DNA of 64,000 nt from Hydractinia symbiolongicarpus (taxonomy: Eukaryota > Cnidaria > Hydrozoa > Anthoathecata > Hydractiniidae). Each line of letters starts with the position of its first letter. Positions within the stretch are counted from its first letter, which is position 1. The DNA is taken from the NCBI RefSeq assembly GCF_029227915.1, contig NC_079877.1:17160851-17224850 (forward strand), in the 5' to 3' direction. Positions 47,037 to 57,930 of this stretch are shown here, one piece after another. The notes under the pieces were generated by a model. That model searched no databases and had not been told where the DNA came from. It saw only the letters and a list, made by a program, of their open reading frames with translations. The position numbers were made by a program, and so were the translations under genes.

Positions 47037-48725
47037 TTTTCTAGGAATAATATATAGTTTATTAATAAATAAATGCAATAAAAAACAGCAACAATCAAAT
47101 ATATTTCATAACACATTAAGGCCTAGTCATGAACAATTTGTTGCCCAAGCAATTGGCAGGTTTCTTACTATACTTATACGTCTACTTTGCCTTCGATCCA
47201 AGTCATCATTCAATTTTAAACGGTTTTTCTCAGAAGTTCTAAGTGATCTAACCACATATAGCTAGGCCACTCATGGAATTTTTATTTTACAGTTTACAGT
47301 CTCCATCTTGAAAAGCCCTAACCCTTAAAAAGCTAAGAAGATTTGCAACACACAGGAACTGCTGCCATATTTGTTGCCAAATTCTTGGAATATATGCTAG
47401 TTAAAACACCCTCCTAAATAATTTTACGTTTATTTTAAGGCATAAATAATATCGCGAGTTGGTTGTTTGGACTGTTAACAACCAAACAGCACAAGTTCTC
47501 AATCCAAAAGTGCAGCAAAGGAGGGAAAGTTTACAACAACTTTATTGTTTTAACAGACTATACACTGACTACATGAGTGAAAAACAAATTATTGTTGCGC
47601 ATATGTAACATTTTTTATGTATTTTGAAAAAAATATTATGGCCTGCCAGGGAGAAATTGTCTAGGTCTTATTGACAGGCATGTCTTCTGTAAGATCATTT
47701 TCCCTCTTTTTATAACAATAATTGTTTTTGTTTTCACTGTAACCTTCTTTGTATCTTCTTTATGTTAAAGCCAACTTACTTTCTCAATATCATATTATTC
47801 TGTTCTTTTGACAATCCCTTCTTGTTACACAAAGGTTTTATTACAACTTTATTATCACGTGCAGAGCACTATATTTAATGGTATAAGAATATGTTTATGT
47901 TGTGTTCATATACCACCACAAGTAGACCAAATTATGGCAAAATATTTTTTTAGAATTTTTTAGAATTATTTTTGTAAAGAACTTCAATTGTTAATTATGA
48001 ACTTCTTAAACACTTGGCAGGGGAGAATTTAGACATAATGTACTTGTGTAAATACACCAGTTAAAATTTGGTTGAAAAAAAAAATGAATATTGTATCTCT
48101 CCAAGACTTTTTTCTGAATGTTACCCTAATCTCTAAACCTATAGTTATAACACTATCCACTGTTCAGAGTCCCCTGTCTCACTGTGCCTAGGTTTGAAGG
48201 TCTCGTTTCTGTCAAAAAATACAATTCACCGCTCTTTTGTCCTGCAAAATGTTTTGCACTAGCTTCGATATTATGCTTGTTTACATTATTTTGCAATATT
48301 TTTATATCAAATTTTTATATTGCAAATCTCTGGATTTTGTTGATGAGTAGTGATGGATATTCCAAGTGTATTTTGGTTGTTATCAAAGTGTTCATAGCTA
48401 ATAATATTTGGGAAGTGTAGGAGACAATGAAAGAAATATAAACACAGATATATAACAGATTAAGTAGGGCAATTTTTCAGTCAATTTGAGGGAACTTAGT
48501 TATAAAATAAAATCCTTGGCATTTATTTAAACCACTGTACAGTCCACAAAATCTGTTACATTTTTTTAGCAAAAAGTTGAAAATGTTGATATTTTACATG
48601 GTGCAAGGCTTAAATTTATGTTGAGTGTCTTAACATCGTTCATACTGGAATGGTTTAAGCAAATCATCTGTTTTTGTTTTTTGATATAGTTCATTTAATG
48701 ATTTTCAAATTTCAAAATTAACATT
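47037..48725. other. Intergenic stretch upstream of YEATS2
   Basis: Presumed YEATS2 5' UTR and promoter, then AT-rich DNA. A weak inverted pair GGCCTAG(T)CATG / CTAGGCCACTCATG at about 47122 and 47265 may be a degraded element. No gene seen. Confidence 0.35.
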
Positions 48726-48728
48726 TAA

Positions 48729-49352
48729 GGGGCTATTTCTTTCATACCTGAGATTCAAATCTGTATGCTCCAACTGCTCCGGTGACCAAAGAAACAACAC
48801 AGAACCGAATCCAAGTGCTCCGACATTTTTATGTGGTTTAAAAATATAGGTTATATTTTTGCACAATTTTCGCATAATTAAGAAACCACGGCTCATTTGT
48901 AAACAAATATCGTAGATAATTCTCCTGTTTCATCATTTCCTCCCCATATATTCTGTAAATATAAACCGTAATCTTCACAAGAAGTGTTAAATGACATCGC
49001 GCTTTCACTTTTAATCAAGTTGTGTTTACATTTGAAGCTGTCCTGTTTGTTTATTTTTCCGTATAATTAAGTTCCGTCTCCCGTGGTTTTTTAAGTTATG
49101 TAAAGTATTCAAAATGGTTTTTTACTGCAAGAGTTTCACTAGCGAAAAAATGTGCGCCAAAGAAATGGGTTTTCGGAGCAAGAAGGCTTTGACCGTAGTA
49201 AGTCAAATTATTAGTTCTGAGTGCTCTAAATGCTCCAAGTGAACTGCTCCTCGAGGAGTTCATCCAGATTCGATTCTGAATGCCCCAAATTACCAAAGAA
49301 ATGATAGTTGGAGCATTCAGAACCGATTCTTGTGTGCGAAAGAAATAGCCCC
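48729..49352. mobile_element. Harbinger-like MITE 1 (TAA duplication)
   Basis: 624 bp. Ends GGGGCTATTTCTTTC are perfect inverted repeats for 15 bp and continue imperfectly to ATGCTCCAAC at about 45 bp. The flanks are TAA on both sides (48726-48728 and 49353-49355). A 3-bp TWA duplication and GGG-starting ends are typical of PIF/Harbinger elements. No transposase frame inside, so non-autonomous. Confidence 0.75.
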
Positions 49353-49355
49353 TAA

Positions 49356-50039
49356 GTAAAATGTTAATTTTCTTTAATAAGTTACATATACAAGTCAATC
49401 GATCAAAATGTTAAAAACATTTTTAAAATGAAGATATAATGTTTAAAGTTGAATACAAATTAATTCTTTCAGGCTTGAAATATTAGACTGAGCTTCTTGA
49501 AAAAATACAAGAAAATTTGATGTTCAAAGTCCTACGAAATATGTGACTTCAGGTAAAAATAAAAACTTTAGTAGTCTATATACACCAGACAAAACATATA
49601 GTCTATATACACCAGACAAAAAACTCTAAATCCACCCCTGCTTGGAATAATGCAAAACCAGGGGCTGAATTAACACATGCCAGTGTTATTTATTGAATCG
49701 TTTTTAAAACCAATCAGTTTAGTTTGGCTAAATGAAACCAATCAGGGTTTTTTTAATCAATTTTGAAAAAAATTTTACCGGTCATGTTTTCCTCAAATTC
49801 AAATTTTTTAACGCAATAATACCTGGAATGGGGCACAAAGTGCTTAATACTTTGTGTGCTTAAGCGATGAAACTTAGTACATCTGTAGAATGTCTTATTA
49901 TAAATCCAGTCTAGGTAAAAAATAAAAATTGATAGTGTCATAGGGATCAGTATGTCACACATACCTAAGATAGGTCATATTCCTTATTTTCAAATATACT
50001 TTAATTTCTTGTGTTACTATGCTACAACCTTGATTCTTA
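49356..50039. other. Intergenic stretch before the Polinton relic
   Basis: Contains a 27-bp tandem duplication at 49572-49623 (TAGTCTATATACACCAGACA twice). No gene seen. Confidence 0.4.
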
Positions 50040-50469
50040 ACACAGACAGAATTCAGATAATACAGCAGCTGCTAAAGTAGCAAGGCTAGTCAAACAGCCC
50101 CAAGAGGTATGCCAACAATAGTGAAACTACTACCAGCACATGATACTCCCGTTAGTATAGAAACAACAGATACTGAAATGGATACATCACTTAATCTTTA
50201 ACATTTCCTTGAATATTTGGCTTGCTTACTCTCGTACTTGTTTCTTAAATTAATCTAGTCGTCATAATACTTTTTAACAGTGTCAACGGTAGGTAAGGGT
50301 TAGGGTAAGTATATGAATTTCTCTGGCTATTACAAAGACAACCAGTTCAGGTGGTAACCTGCAATGCTTTATCTATCTATTTATGGATGCTTAAATTAAC
50401 ATTTTAAATGGTGAGTTTGTTAATATTATGTACTAAATATATAAAAGAACTTTCCAAAATTTCCTCATA

Positions 50470-50990
50470 GTGCAATGTTTGTTGCTGCAACTGCATGTGG
50501 TAAAACTGAATACTTATTACACTACTTGAAACTAATTATAAAAATCACTTCCAACATATTGTTATTCTATGTCAAACAGTTTTAGATAAAAAAGACATAC
50601 CTTTCAAGAAAGTGGCTACTCGATGATGAAAAGATTTGTTTTTGATGTAGAATGTAAATTAAATAAATGAATTAGACTATTTACTAATGCTTTTAAAGGC
50701 CAGGACAATCTATTTATAAATTATGATTGTTCTGCTGAGGTTGAAATGAATAAAAACGTGATGCACTATCAGAAGTTGCATTCTCTGGTAGACATAGACA
50801 TTTCTGGGTGCTAACACAGAAGTACAATTCGGTTTCCAAAGATGTAACAGAGCAGGTTAAATGGTTAAAGATAGAGATAGTTTTGAAAATTGCTTAAGAA
50901 AAAATGCGGTTTCGCCAGACAAGAATGAACGAGACAGATTGAAAGAGAGTCTGCGAAATAGACCATATTCTAAACTTATACCAAAATTTT
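50470..50990 (+). pseudogene. Packaging ATPase relic
   Basis: A P-loop-like TACGKTEY segment lies near 50490-50515. A second block near 50765-50850 (SGRHRH, WVLTQKYNSV) is followed by charged blocks (DRDSFENCL, NERDRLKESL) in shifting frames. This block order matches the A32/FtsK-HerA-type ATPase of Polinton-like elements, which in intact relatives drives DNA into capsids. Several frameshifts and stops, so non-functional. Confidence 0.65.
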
Positions 50991-50999
50991 ACTAACCAA

Positions 51000-51205
51000 T
51001 TGGTTATTATTTGTTGTAGTTTGTTGAAATCCTGCTAAAATTTGTTAAAATCCTGCTAAACTTTTTTGACAAGCTAGTTATACGCTAGTTATAATTTGGT
51101 AAAATCCTGCTAAAATTTGTTAATACACTAGTTATACGCTAGTTATAATATTTGTTAAAATCCTGCTACAATTTGTTGATACACTGGTTATAATTTGTTA
51201 CCTAA
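51000..51205. repeat. Degenerate tandem repeat (TTTGTTAAAATCCTGCTAAA)
   Basis: About five copies of a 20-25-bp unit alternate with TACACTAGTTATACGCTAGT units. It sits between the ATPase relic and the next ORF relics and is probably a secondary expansion. Confidence 0.75.
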
Positions 51206-51617
51206 TACTATAATGATTAAATATGTCAACCTCATTTGGTTATTAACAATTAGTTCCACAATTTTATATTCATATTATAAGTTGCGTAAATTTTTCTATC
51301 TTATAAATATAGTAATGGATGTTAACATGTATTTATTGTCATAAAGAACAAAGAGTAAGACAATATCACTGACCCTGTAAATATAGCTGAAAAAGTGTTG
51401 GTTTACATAAGAAAGATCACATTCGAGTACTAGATGAAGATATTACTGAGCAAGGAAGAATATTAGAAAGCAAGAGAAGCTGTTGGAATCCATCAGAAAG
51501 ATTATAGTCTATCGGAACAAAAGATTACTGAGGAAGGAAGAATATTAGAAAGTCTTATAGAGGACAAAAGGTTAGTGGTTTTACTAACTATCAATGGATT
51601 CTAAGATACTTGATTAA

Positions 51618-51782
51618 TTGACTAATTTAGAACAAAATGTTTCCACTAAATTAAAACCAAGATATATTGTGTATAACCAAATAAAAAAGAAAACATCAGT
51701 ATTACCACACAAGCCAAAGTCAATTGAAGAGCCAAAAGTAGTTATCAATAAACCTAGTAAAGATATCTTCAACATGGAATAA
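51618..51782 (+). pseudogene. Open reading fragment of the Polinton relic, unknown
   Basis: A 54-codon stretch rich in Lys, Pro and Val, ending KDIFNME and a stop. It lies between the ATPase relic and the hydrophobic ORF and is probably the end of a structural-type gene. No family recognised. Confidence 0.3.
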
Positions 51783-51807
51783 CTTTTTCTATTCTATATA
51801 TATAATA

Positions 51808-52092
51808 AGTACTACTGATTGCACTAAAGATATTAAAGAAAGTTTGTATCATGGAGCTGTTGTTTCTGGATTTGCCATTGGGTACACTATTCTTGCAAAG
51901 TATTTGTTTAAAATGACTCCCCAATCTTTACCGCAATTCGACGTAGAAGATACAGTGAAACTAGTAGCAGTTGTTGCTGCTTCCGATATGACTAAAGATT
52001 ATTTAGTGAAGAAAAAAACAATTCCTGAAGATGGCGGGCTTAGCTATGATGGGTATCGGTGCTATTGTAAATGCTTTTGCTTTGTCGGGTAG
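51808..52092 (+). pseudogene. Small hydrophobic-helix protein of the Polinton relic
   Basis: Frame with a membrane-like helix (GAVVSGFAIGYTILAKYLF) followed by FDVEDTVKLVAVVAASDMTK. Similar short proteins with one hydrophobic helix accompany the capsid genes of Polinton/adintovirus-like elements, as I recall. It probably ended near 52030, where the next gene's ATG overlaps; the remaining codons look like read-through after a lost stop. Confidence 0.45.
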
Positions 52093-52368
52093 TAATTACC
52101 TTTTTAGTTATCTAGGAGGTGATGAGAGAGAAAGACATGACCTAGCGATCCAGACTATGCAAAAGTCTAAATTGCATAGGTTGCGATGAAGAGATATTGT
52201 GTTTTTACTGGTACAAAACTTTCAGAACTACAACGGGAGCCTAAACTATCAGACTTTTATAAGCCTTCAGAATCACAGAAATGTAGGGAACAAGGATTTA
52301 TTGTTGTGTCTATGACTGCATTGGGCAGCAGTATGTATTGGTATGAGACAAGGAAAAACAAGAAATAA
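52031..52368 (+). pseudogene. Small structural-type ORF of the Polinton relic, frameshifted
   Basis: First part: ATG at 52031, alanine/glycine-rich start (MAGLAMMGIGAIVNAFALSG) and a charged region (DERERHDLAIQTMQ), stop at 52187-52189. A second frame, 52186-52368, continues with LQREPKLSDFYKPS and a C-terminal hydrophobic segment. One frameshift separates parts that appear to have been one gene. Role unknown; the position beside ATPase and polymerase suggests a virion-type component. Confidence 0.45.
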
Positions 52369-52936
52369 ACCATAAATTCTATGCCTATTATAAGAACCAA
52401 CACAATGGAACTCCATACCTACAGTTTTATACTGTCACTTGTTATCAAATTGGTAACCAGAGAAATTAGCAGGTACATGCTTGGTAATAAATTTATAGCC
52501 AGATATACATTTAAAAACACTTAAAAAGATATCACTTATGTATTATTATAATGGATTGGTATTGTCAGGTATATAGAACCGGTATAAACTATAAGTCAAA
52601 TGGAAAAAGTCAACACAAACCTACGATTATGCATCAAGAGAACAGGGCCAAGGTTATAAGGTTCAAAAAGCAGAGGCTGGTTATGTTAAAATAAGCCTTA
52701 GTTTAGGATATACGCATATTTTGTATATATTTATATCTGATGTAATGTATACATGACCAATAAATTAGGATATGTCCTAAATCCATACTCAAATAGATGG
52801 ATCAAGATTAACGTACCTGCTTATAAAAAACTATATGGTGATAAATAATTTGAACACTTAAGGAATACCAATTTATACTGTTATAATGAATCAAAAATAT
52901 TTAAATCTAAATTAATGAAAATCAGAACTCATCAAA
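52369..52936 (+). other. Relic sequence between Polinton ORFs
   Basis: AT-rich. It contains a short readable piece, NKLGYVLNPYSNRWIKINVP (about 52757-52815), whose style fits a small conserved Polinton ORF. Otherwise eroded. Confidence 0.35.
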
Positions 52937-53620
52937 TTGGTTTTAAGGCAAGAGAAAAGCAGGTCAGTTGAAACATTCAAATCATTGTTATACAATATAA
53001 ACAAAACCATAAATGGTATTAAATTGGATAAAGCTAAGTTAAATGAAGTCAATAAAGAGATTGAAAGTAAATACAATGAACTTAAACCAACAGCATCTAT
53101 GGATGATAAACCAGGATATATGAAAAATCCAACACAAATAAATAAATTAAGAAAAATGGACAGAAAAATCCCTAGTGCAATTACAAAAGGCTCTAAGGGA
53201 TTCAACAAAGTCTTCAAAGTAAGAGTTGTAAATAATAGGGATCCATTAAGACAACTAACAACTGTAAGAAGTGGAATTTACTACCATCTTAAAAAAGAGC
53301 TAATTAAACTAAGAGGTATCAAATATGTTAAAATACTAAAAATAACATTCAAAAAACAACTTGATATACATAAATCAGCTGTTAAAACAGCCCATTTTAA
53401 TAATAAAGTGAGTACAATAATACACGAGAACGAAATTAGTGATGTGTTACGAGTAGCATCAGAGCAAATAATAAATAGTATAGCTCAATGGATTTCTGAG
53501 GGGTCTGGGTAGACTATTGTTTCAGTTGATGCCCATTATTTTAACATAACCAAGTACAAACCACAGAATTACGAGATAGCTTAAAAGGACTAATTAATAT
53601 AAAGAATGAAAACCCCTTGC
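52937..53620 (+). pseudogene. Family B DNA polymerase, N-terminal part (Polinton relic)
   Basis: An open frame of about 190 codons (to 53512) is followed by a continuing piece (VDAHYFNITKYKPQ, then NPLQAKRF) after one stop. I match it to the N-terminal region of protein-primed family B polymerases of cnidarian Polinton-like elements (phrases ISDVLRVASEQI and WISEGSG, then YFNITKY). The catalytic domains are not in this part. Confidence 0.55.
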
Positions 53621-53624
53621 AGGC

Positions 53625-54475
53625 TAAAAGATTTCAGATTCTTGTTTGTGTGTAATTTTGTTCCCTATACCTTTCAAGGTCGCAAGTAGCCTGTTTTGTA
53701 CAGAACTTCGACAATGTTGTTCCGTTATTTGAAGGAGTACGTACGTGAGATACAGGCTAGAACAAACCAACAAGTTACTGTTAGTGGGCAAAGCTAGGGT
53801 CATAAGTTTAAGTAGCCCAAAGCGGTAAAAAAAATGCAAGTCGGTCAGACTTCAAAATCAGATGCTCGTAAAAAAGTAATCTGTGAAAATTAATACTTTA
53901 ACAATACTGCACACTACACATTTGGCATATCAATTTATTAAATATTATTGCTTGTGGTGAAACGATATTTCGAAAATGTTTTATTATATCTGCGACATGA
54001 CTAAAATTGTTATGAAGTTTAAGATATCTAAGATTTGACCATAAAGTTGGATCCTACAAGTTTTGAAAATAATAAAAGAAATAGAAGTAGGCGATTGAAA
54101 CAAAAAGGTTATAATTACATTAATCGGTTTAGAATTAACAAAAGAGACTAAATCCAAAATGCAATTCTGTGGTATTAATAATGTGTAATATATTTTTCAA
54201 AAAATAACTTTCCACAACTTTAGCTGAAATAAAAACACAATTTACTACCTGTTGCTACCCTGTCATAACAAAAGCAGTTGGTCAACATTTATTATTTTTC
54301 AGAGAACGTTCCCGCTAAAAGTTCAAAAAAAAATATTACTTGGGGGTAAAAAATTTCTAAGCTAATACGACATTTCTCATAAGAAGATATATTAGCAAAA
54401 CATATAGGAAACTGAATAGTTGTCAATAGTGAGCAAGCAATAAAAATGCCAGAAAAAGGTGACAATATGTTAGAA
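53625..54475. other. Unexplained segment inside the polymerase relic
   Basis: About 850 bp separate the N-terminal and exonuclease parts of the polymerase gene. The sequence has no polymerase phrase, no long frame and no recognised repeat. It could be an eroded insertion or a fast-evolving linker. Confidence 0.35.
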
Positions 54476-54479
54476 TTCA

Positions 54480-55690
54480 AAATCTTCCACAAGCATTTAT
54501 CAGTGCTATTTGTCATTTATGCCGACTTTGAACCTATTACAGAGAAAGTGCATGGATGTCAGCCTAAGAATGATGGATCATAAAGCATACCAAAAACCTA
54601 CATATTGTGGTTATGTTTGCATAAGTATACATTAAGCCGATACAATTATATAGAGGAGAAAAAGTTCATGGAAGAGATGTTGAAAGAAGTCAAATATTGT
54701 AAGAAAATCAAAAGGAAGCATTCGATAAAGACGTGATAATGACTAAAGCTGATAAAATAGATTTCAAGACGGCAGATAGGTGTCATATTTGTGTAGCAAA
54801 AAGTACATTGATCAAGATGTTATAGTAAGAGATCATTGTCACGTGACTGGTAAATATAGAGGATCACTTCCTCAAGTCTGTAATATTAATTATGGAATAA
54901 TACCTAGTACTAATACCTGTAGTTTTCTATAATCTAAGGGGATATGATAGCCATTTTATTATGCAACAGATTGGTAAAATTGCTAAAAAATATTAAAAAA
55001 GGTGAAGTAAAAGAAATGAATAATGTAATACCTCATAACATGGAAGAATTACATGGCCTTCATGCTTGGTAATCATCTAACCTTCATTGATAGCTTTTAA
55101 TTTATGAGCTTTAGCCTGAAATATCTTGTCAATAACATTACTAAATGTGGAAAGTGTGATACATGCGACCCTAATAAATGTTTGGAACAAATTATTAATA
55201 ATAAAAGCCACATAATTCAATATATAACCACCTTTTCATGTGGTAGGTATGTAAATTGTGAAAATATTAATAAACCATGAATGACTCCAAATTATGATAA
55301 TCTTAAATATACTCAAGAGTTCAAAAATCAAAAGTTTGATATGATGGCTTGAAAAGGCTAATATGGATAGCTTTTATAGGTTTAATGAGACACCCAACAA
55401 AGAAAGCTCTTACATCTTGTTAAATGATGAACATATTACAGATGAACAGTATGAGTATGCTAAGTCAGTTTGGAAGCAATTTAAGTTAAAAACAATGGGT
55501 GAAAGCCAAAAAAAAAAACTATTTTACTACTTTTAGCTGATGTATTTGAAAACTTTAGAAAGACTTGCTTGCAGTATTATAAGCTTAATTCATGTTATTA
55601 CTTCACATCACCTGGTCTATAATGGGATGCCATGCTTAAAATGACAAACATAGAACTAGATGATATGGTATAATTCATTGAATAAGGATA
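54480..55690 (+). pseudogene. Family B DNA polymerase, middle part (Polinton relic)
   Basis: Pieces in shifting frames: an exonuclease-I-like FVIYADFEPITEK near 54510, a CHIC...RDHCHVTGKYRG HNH-like zinc segment near 54780-54870, FYNLRGYDSHFIMQ near 54925 (exonuclease II-type), then ILNDEHITDEQYEYA (about 55410) and an [18 protein letters not shown]-type block (about 55530). More than ten stops and shifts. The LINE enters after about 55690. Confidence 0.7.
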
Positions 55691-55870
55691 TTGAATTGGA
55701 CATTGAATAAGAACATACAGTTTGTATGCAAGCGTTGCAAAGGTGAGATTATAGAGAATGAAGTATTTCCAGCTTTAATGATGTACAACAGTGGCTCGTT
55801 AGAGATAGTTGAGAACTTCTGTTACTTAGGTGATATGTTGGGCAGTGTGGTGAAGGGTCTCCCTAAGAGA
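55691..55870 (+). repeat. Fragment of the RTE-like LINE 3' region
   Basis: 55707-55847 is nearly identical to 59210-59350 (QFVCKRCKGEIIENEVFPAL, then SGSLEIVENFCYLGDMLG). It precedes the 5' part of the full element, so this is a partial duplicate upstream of the main copy. Confidence 0.8.
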
Positions 55871-55947
55871 CAAGAGAGGAGTTGAACCTCCTCCACCATA
55901 CCTTAGTTTGAAGGGGCGATTGTGGAAGAGCAGGTGAAGTAGTTGAA

Positions 55948-56952
55948 ATGTTAGAACGTAGATCTGTTGATATGTGTTGTGTTCAGGAATTTAGGTGGAG
56001 AGGAGCGTCAGTGAGATTTGTGGAAGGTAGGAGGGCAAGGTATAAGCTTTTTTGGATTGGTAATAGTGATGGATATGGAGGAGTTGGAATATTCGTTGCA
56101 GAGAAGTGGGTAGAAAAAGTAATAGATGTTATTCGTGTTAATAGTCGTATTATAGTGATAAAGTTTTTGATAGGTAAGGATTGTCACTTTTCTGTCAGTT
56201 TATGCTCCACAGTGTGGACTCAGTGAGGAAGATAAAGATAAGTTTTATGATGAGTTAATAGCAGTCACATCAAAGTTTAGAGACACTGAACTTGTCATGG
56301 TGGGAGGCGACCTTAATGGTCATGCTGGGAAGTCATCTGAAGGTTATAGAGGTGTGCATGGAGGCTATGGATTTGGGAGCAGAAATAAGGAAGGGGAGAG
56401 ATTGCTTGAGTTTGGAATGGCAACGGAAATGGTGGTTTGCAACACATCATTCAGTAAGAGACAGAGTAGGCTGATAACATATGAGTCAGGTGGTTGTAAG
56501 ACACAGATAGATTACTTCCTGGTTAGAAAGTCAGACAAGAAAGTGGTGAAGGACGTGAAAGTTATATCGGGGGAAGAGTGTGTTTCCCAGCATAGGTTGC
56601 TGGTTTGTGATATTATCTTGAAGAGTGTTAAAGAAGCCAAGGGAAAGTACAGGCCCCGTCGAAAAGTCTGGAAGCTGAAGGAAGAGATTGTAGCAAGACA
56701 ATTTAGTGCAAAAGTTCAGCAGTTAGCCTACAATAGTCAATGTGATAGTGACAATGTTGAAAGTACTTGGACTACTTTGAAGAATTGTCTTCTAGAAGCT
56801 TCTGATGATACATGTGGGTGGATGAAAGGACCAGCTAGACATAGACAGACCTGGTGGTGGAATAATGAGGTTGACCAGTGTATAAAGGAAAAGAGGAAAC
56901 TTTGGAAAGAGTGGAAGTCAGGTGGTAGTAAAAATATTTACTTAGAAGCTAA
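55948..56952 (+). pseudogene. LINE ORF2 endonuclease part, one frameshift
   Basis: 55948-56226 encodes the N-terminal endonuclease (RSVDMCCVQEFRWRG, YGGVGIFVAEKWV). A frameshift near 56200 moves to the frame that contains VYAPQCG, VMVGGDLNGHAG, GSRNKEGERLLEF, KTQIDYFLVR and SQHRLLVCD, the usual endonuclease blocks. The frame continues through the linker to KNIYLEA at 56952, where the MITE interrupts. Across the MITE the codons join as GAA GCT AAG CGT, so the insertion alone is what separates this from the RT part. Confidence 0.8.
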
Positions 56953-57927
56953 GGGGTCGTCTACAAATTTCGTATGATATTTTATACGAATATATACGAA
57001 TTTAATTGCTTTTAATTCGTATAAAAATCGTATACAATTCGTATAGTGTTAAATAGTTACACGATTTTTAAAAAATCTAATACGAATTTTATACTATTTT
57101 CATAAGAATTGTCATACGAATTATATTCTCTTTCATACGAATTTTCATACAAATTATATTTCATTTTTAAACTTTTAAAATGTGATGTAAAAAAACATTT
57201 CTATCGTCGTTTTTCGTTATTAAACTTTTAAAATGCGATCTAAAAAAACATTTCTATCGCCGTTTTTCGTTTTGAAACTTTTAAAATGCGATTTAAAAAA
57301 ACATTTCTATCGCCGTTTTTTGTTTTTAAACTTTTAAAATGCGATCTAAAAAAACATTTCTATCACCGTTTTTCGTTTTTAAACTTTTAAAATGCGATCT
57401 AAAAAAACATTTCTATCGCCGTTTTTCGTTTTTAAACTTTTAAAATGCGATCTAAAAAAACATTTCTATCGCCGTTTTTCGTTTTTAAACTTTTAAAATG
57501 CGATCTAAAAAAACATTTCTATCACCGTTTTTCGTTTTTCAACTTTTAACATGCGATCTAAAAAAAACATTTCTATCGCCGTTTTTCGTTTTTAAACTTT
57601 AACCATGCGATCTAAAAAAACATTTCTATCGCCGTTCTTCGTTTTAAAACTTTTAAAATGCGATCTAAAAAAATATTTTATTTTGAAACTCATATACGAA
57701 TTTAATACAATGTCAAACAATTTTTTTTTTAAAAACCATACGCATCTAATTAAAATCTCATGCGAATTTTTTGTTAAACTCGTACGAATTTAAATCATAC
57801 AAATTTAATTTAAAACTTATACAAATTTAATTTAAACTCACGAATTTAATTTCGTATGAGTTTAAAATTCGTATAGCATATACAAATTTTTTTGATACGA
57901 ATTGCTACGAATTTTGTAGATGAGCCC
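56953..57927. mobile_element. Harbinger-like MITE 2 (TAA duplication)
   Basis: 975 bp. Left end GGGGTCGTCTACAAATTTCG and right end (reverse) GGGCTCATCTACAAAATTCG are imperfect inverted repeats. TAA flanks at 56950-56952 and 57928-57930. Subterminal parts are rich in TACGAATT. The centre is a 53-bp tandem array. Excising it with one TAA restores the LINE reading frame. No transposase is encoded. Confidence 0.85.
57165..57670. repeat. 53-bp tandem array inside MITE 2
   Basis: About nine to ten units beginning AAACTTTTAAAATGCGATCT and containing CATTTCTATCGCCGTTTTTC. Spacing is 53 bp at 57222, 57275, 57328, 57381, 57434 and 57487, then 53-54 bp. Confidence 0.95.
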
Positions 57928-57930
57928 TAA

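Noticed and set aside
57605-57793. Open frame within the 53-bp array
   Set aside because: Repeat-derived; the unit length is not a multiple of three, so frames do not persist.
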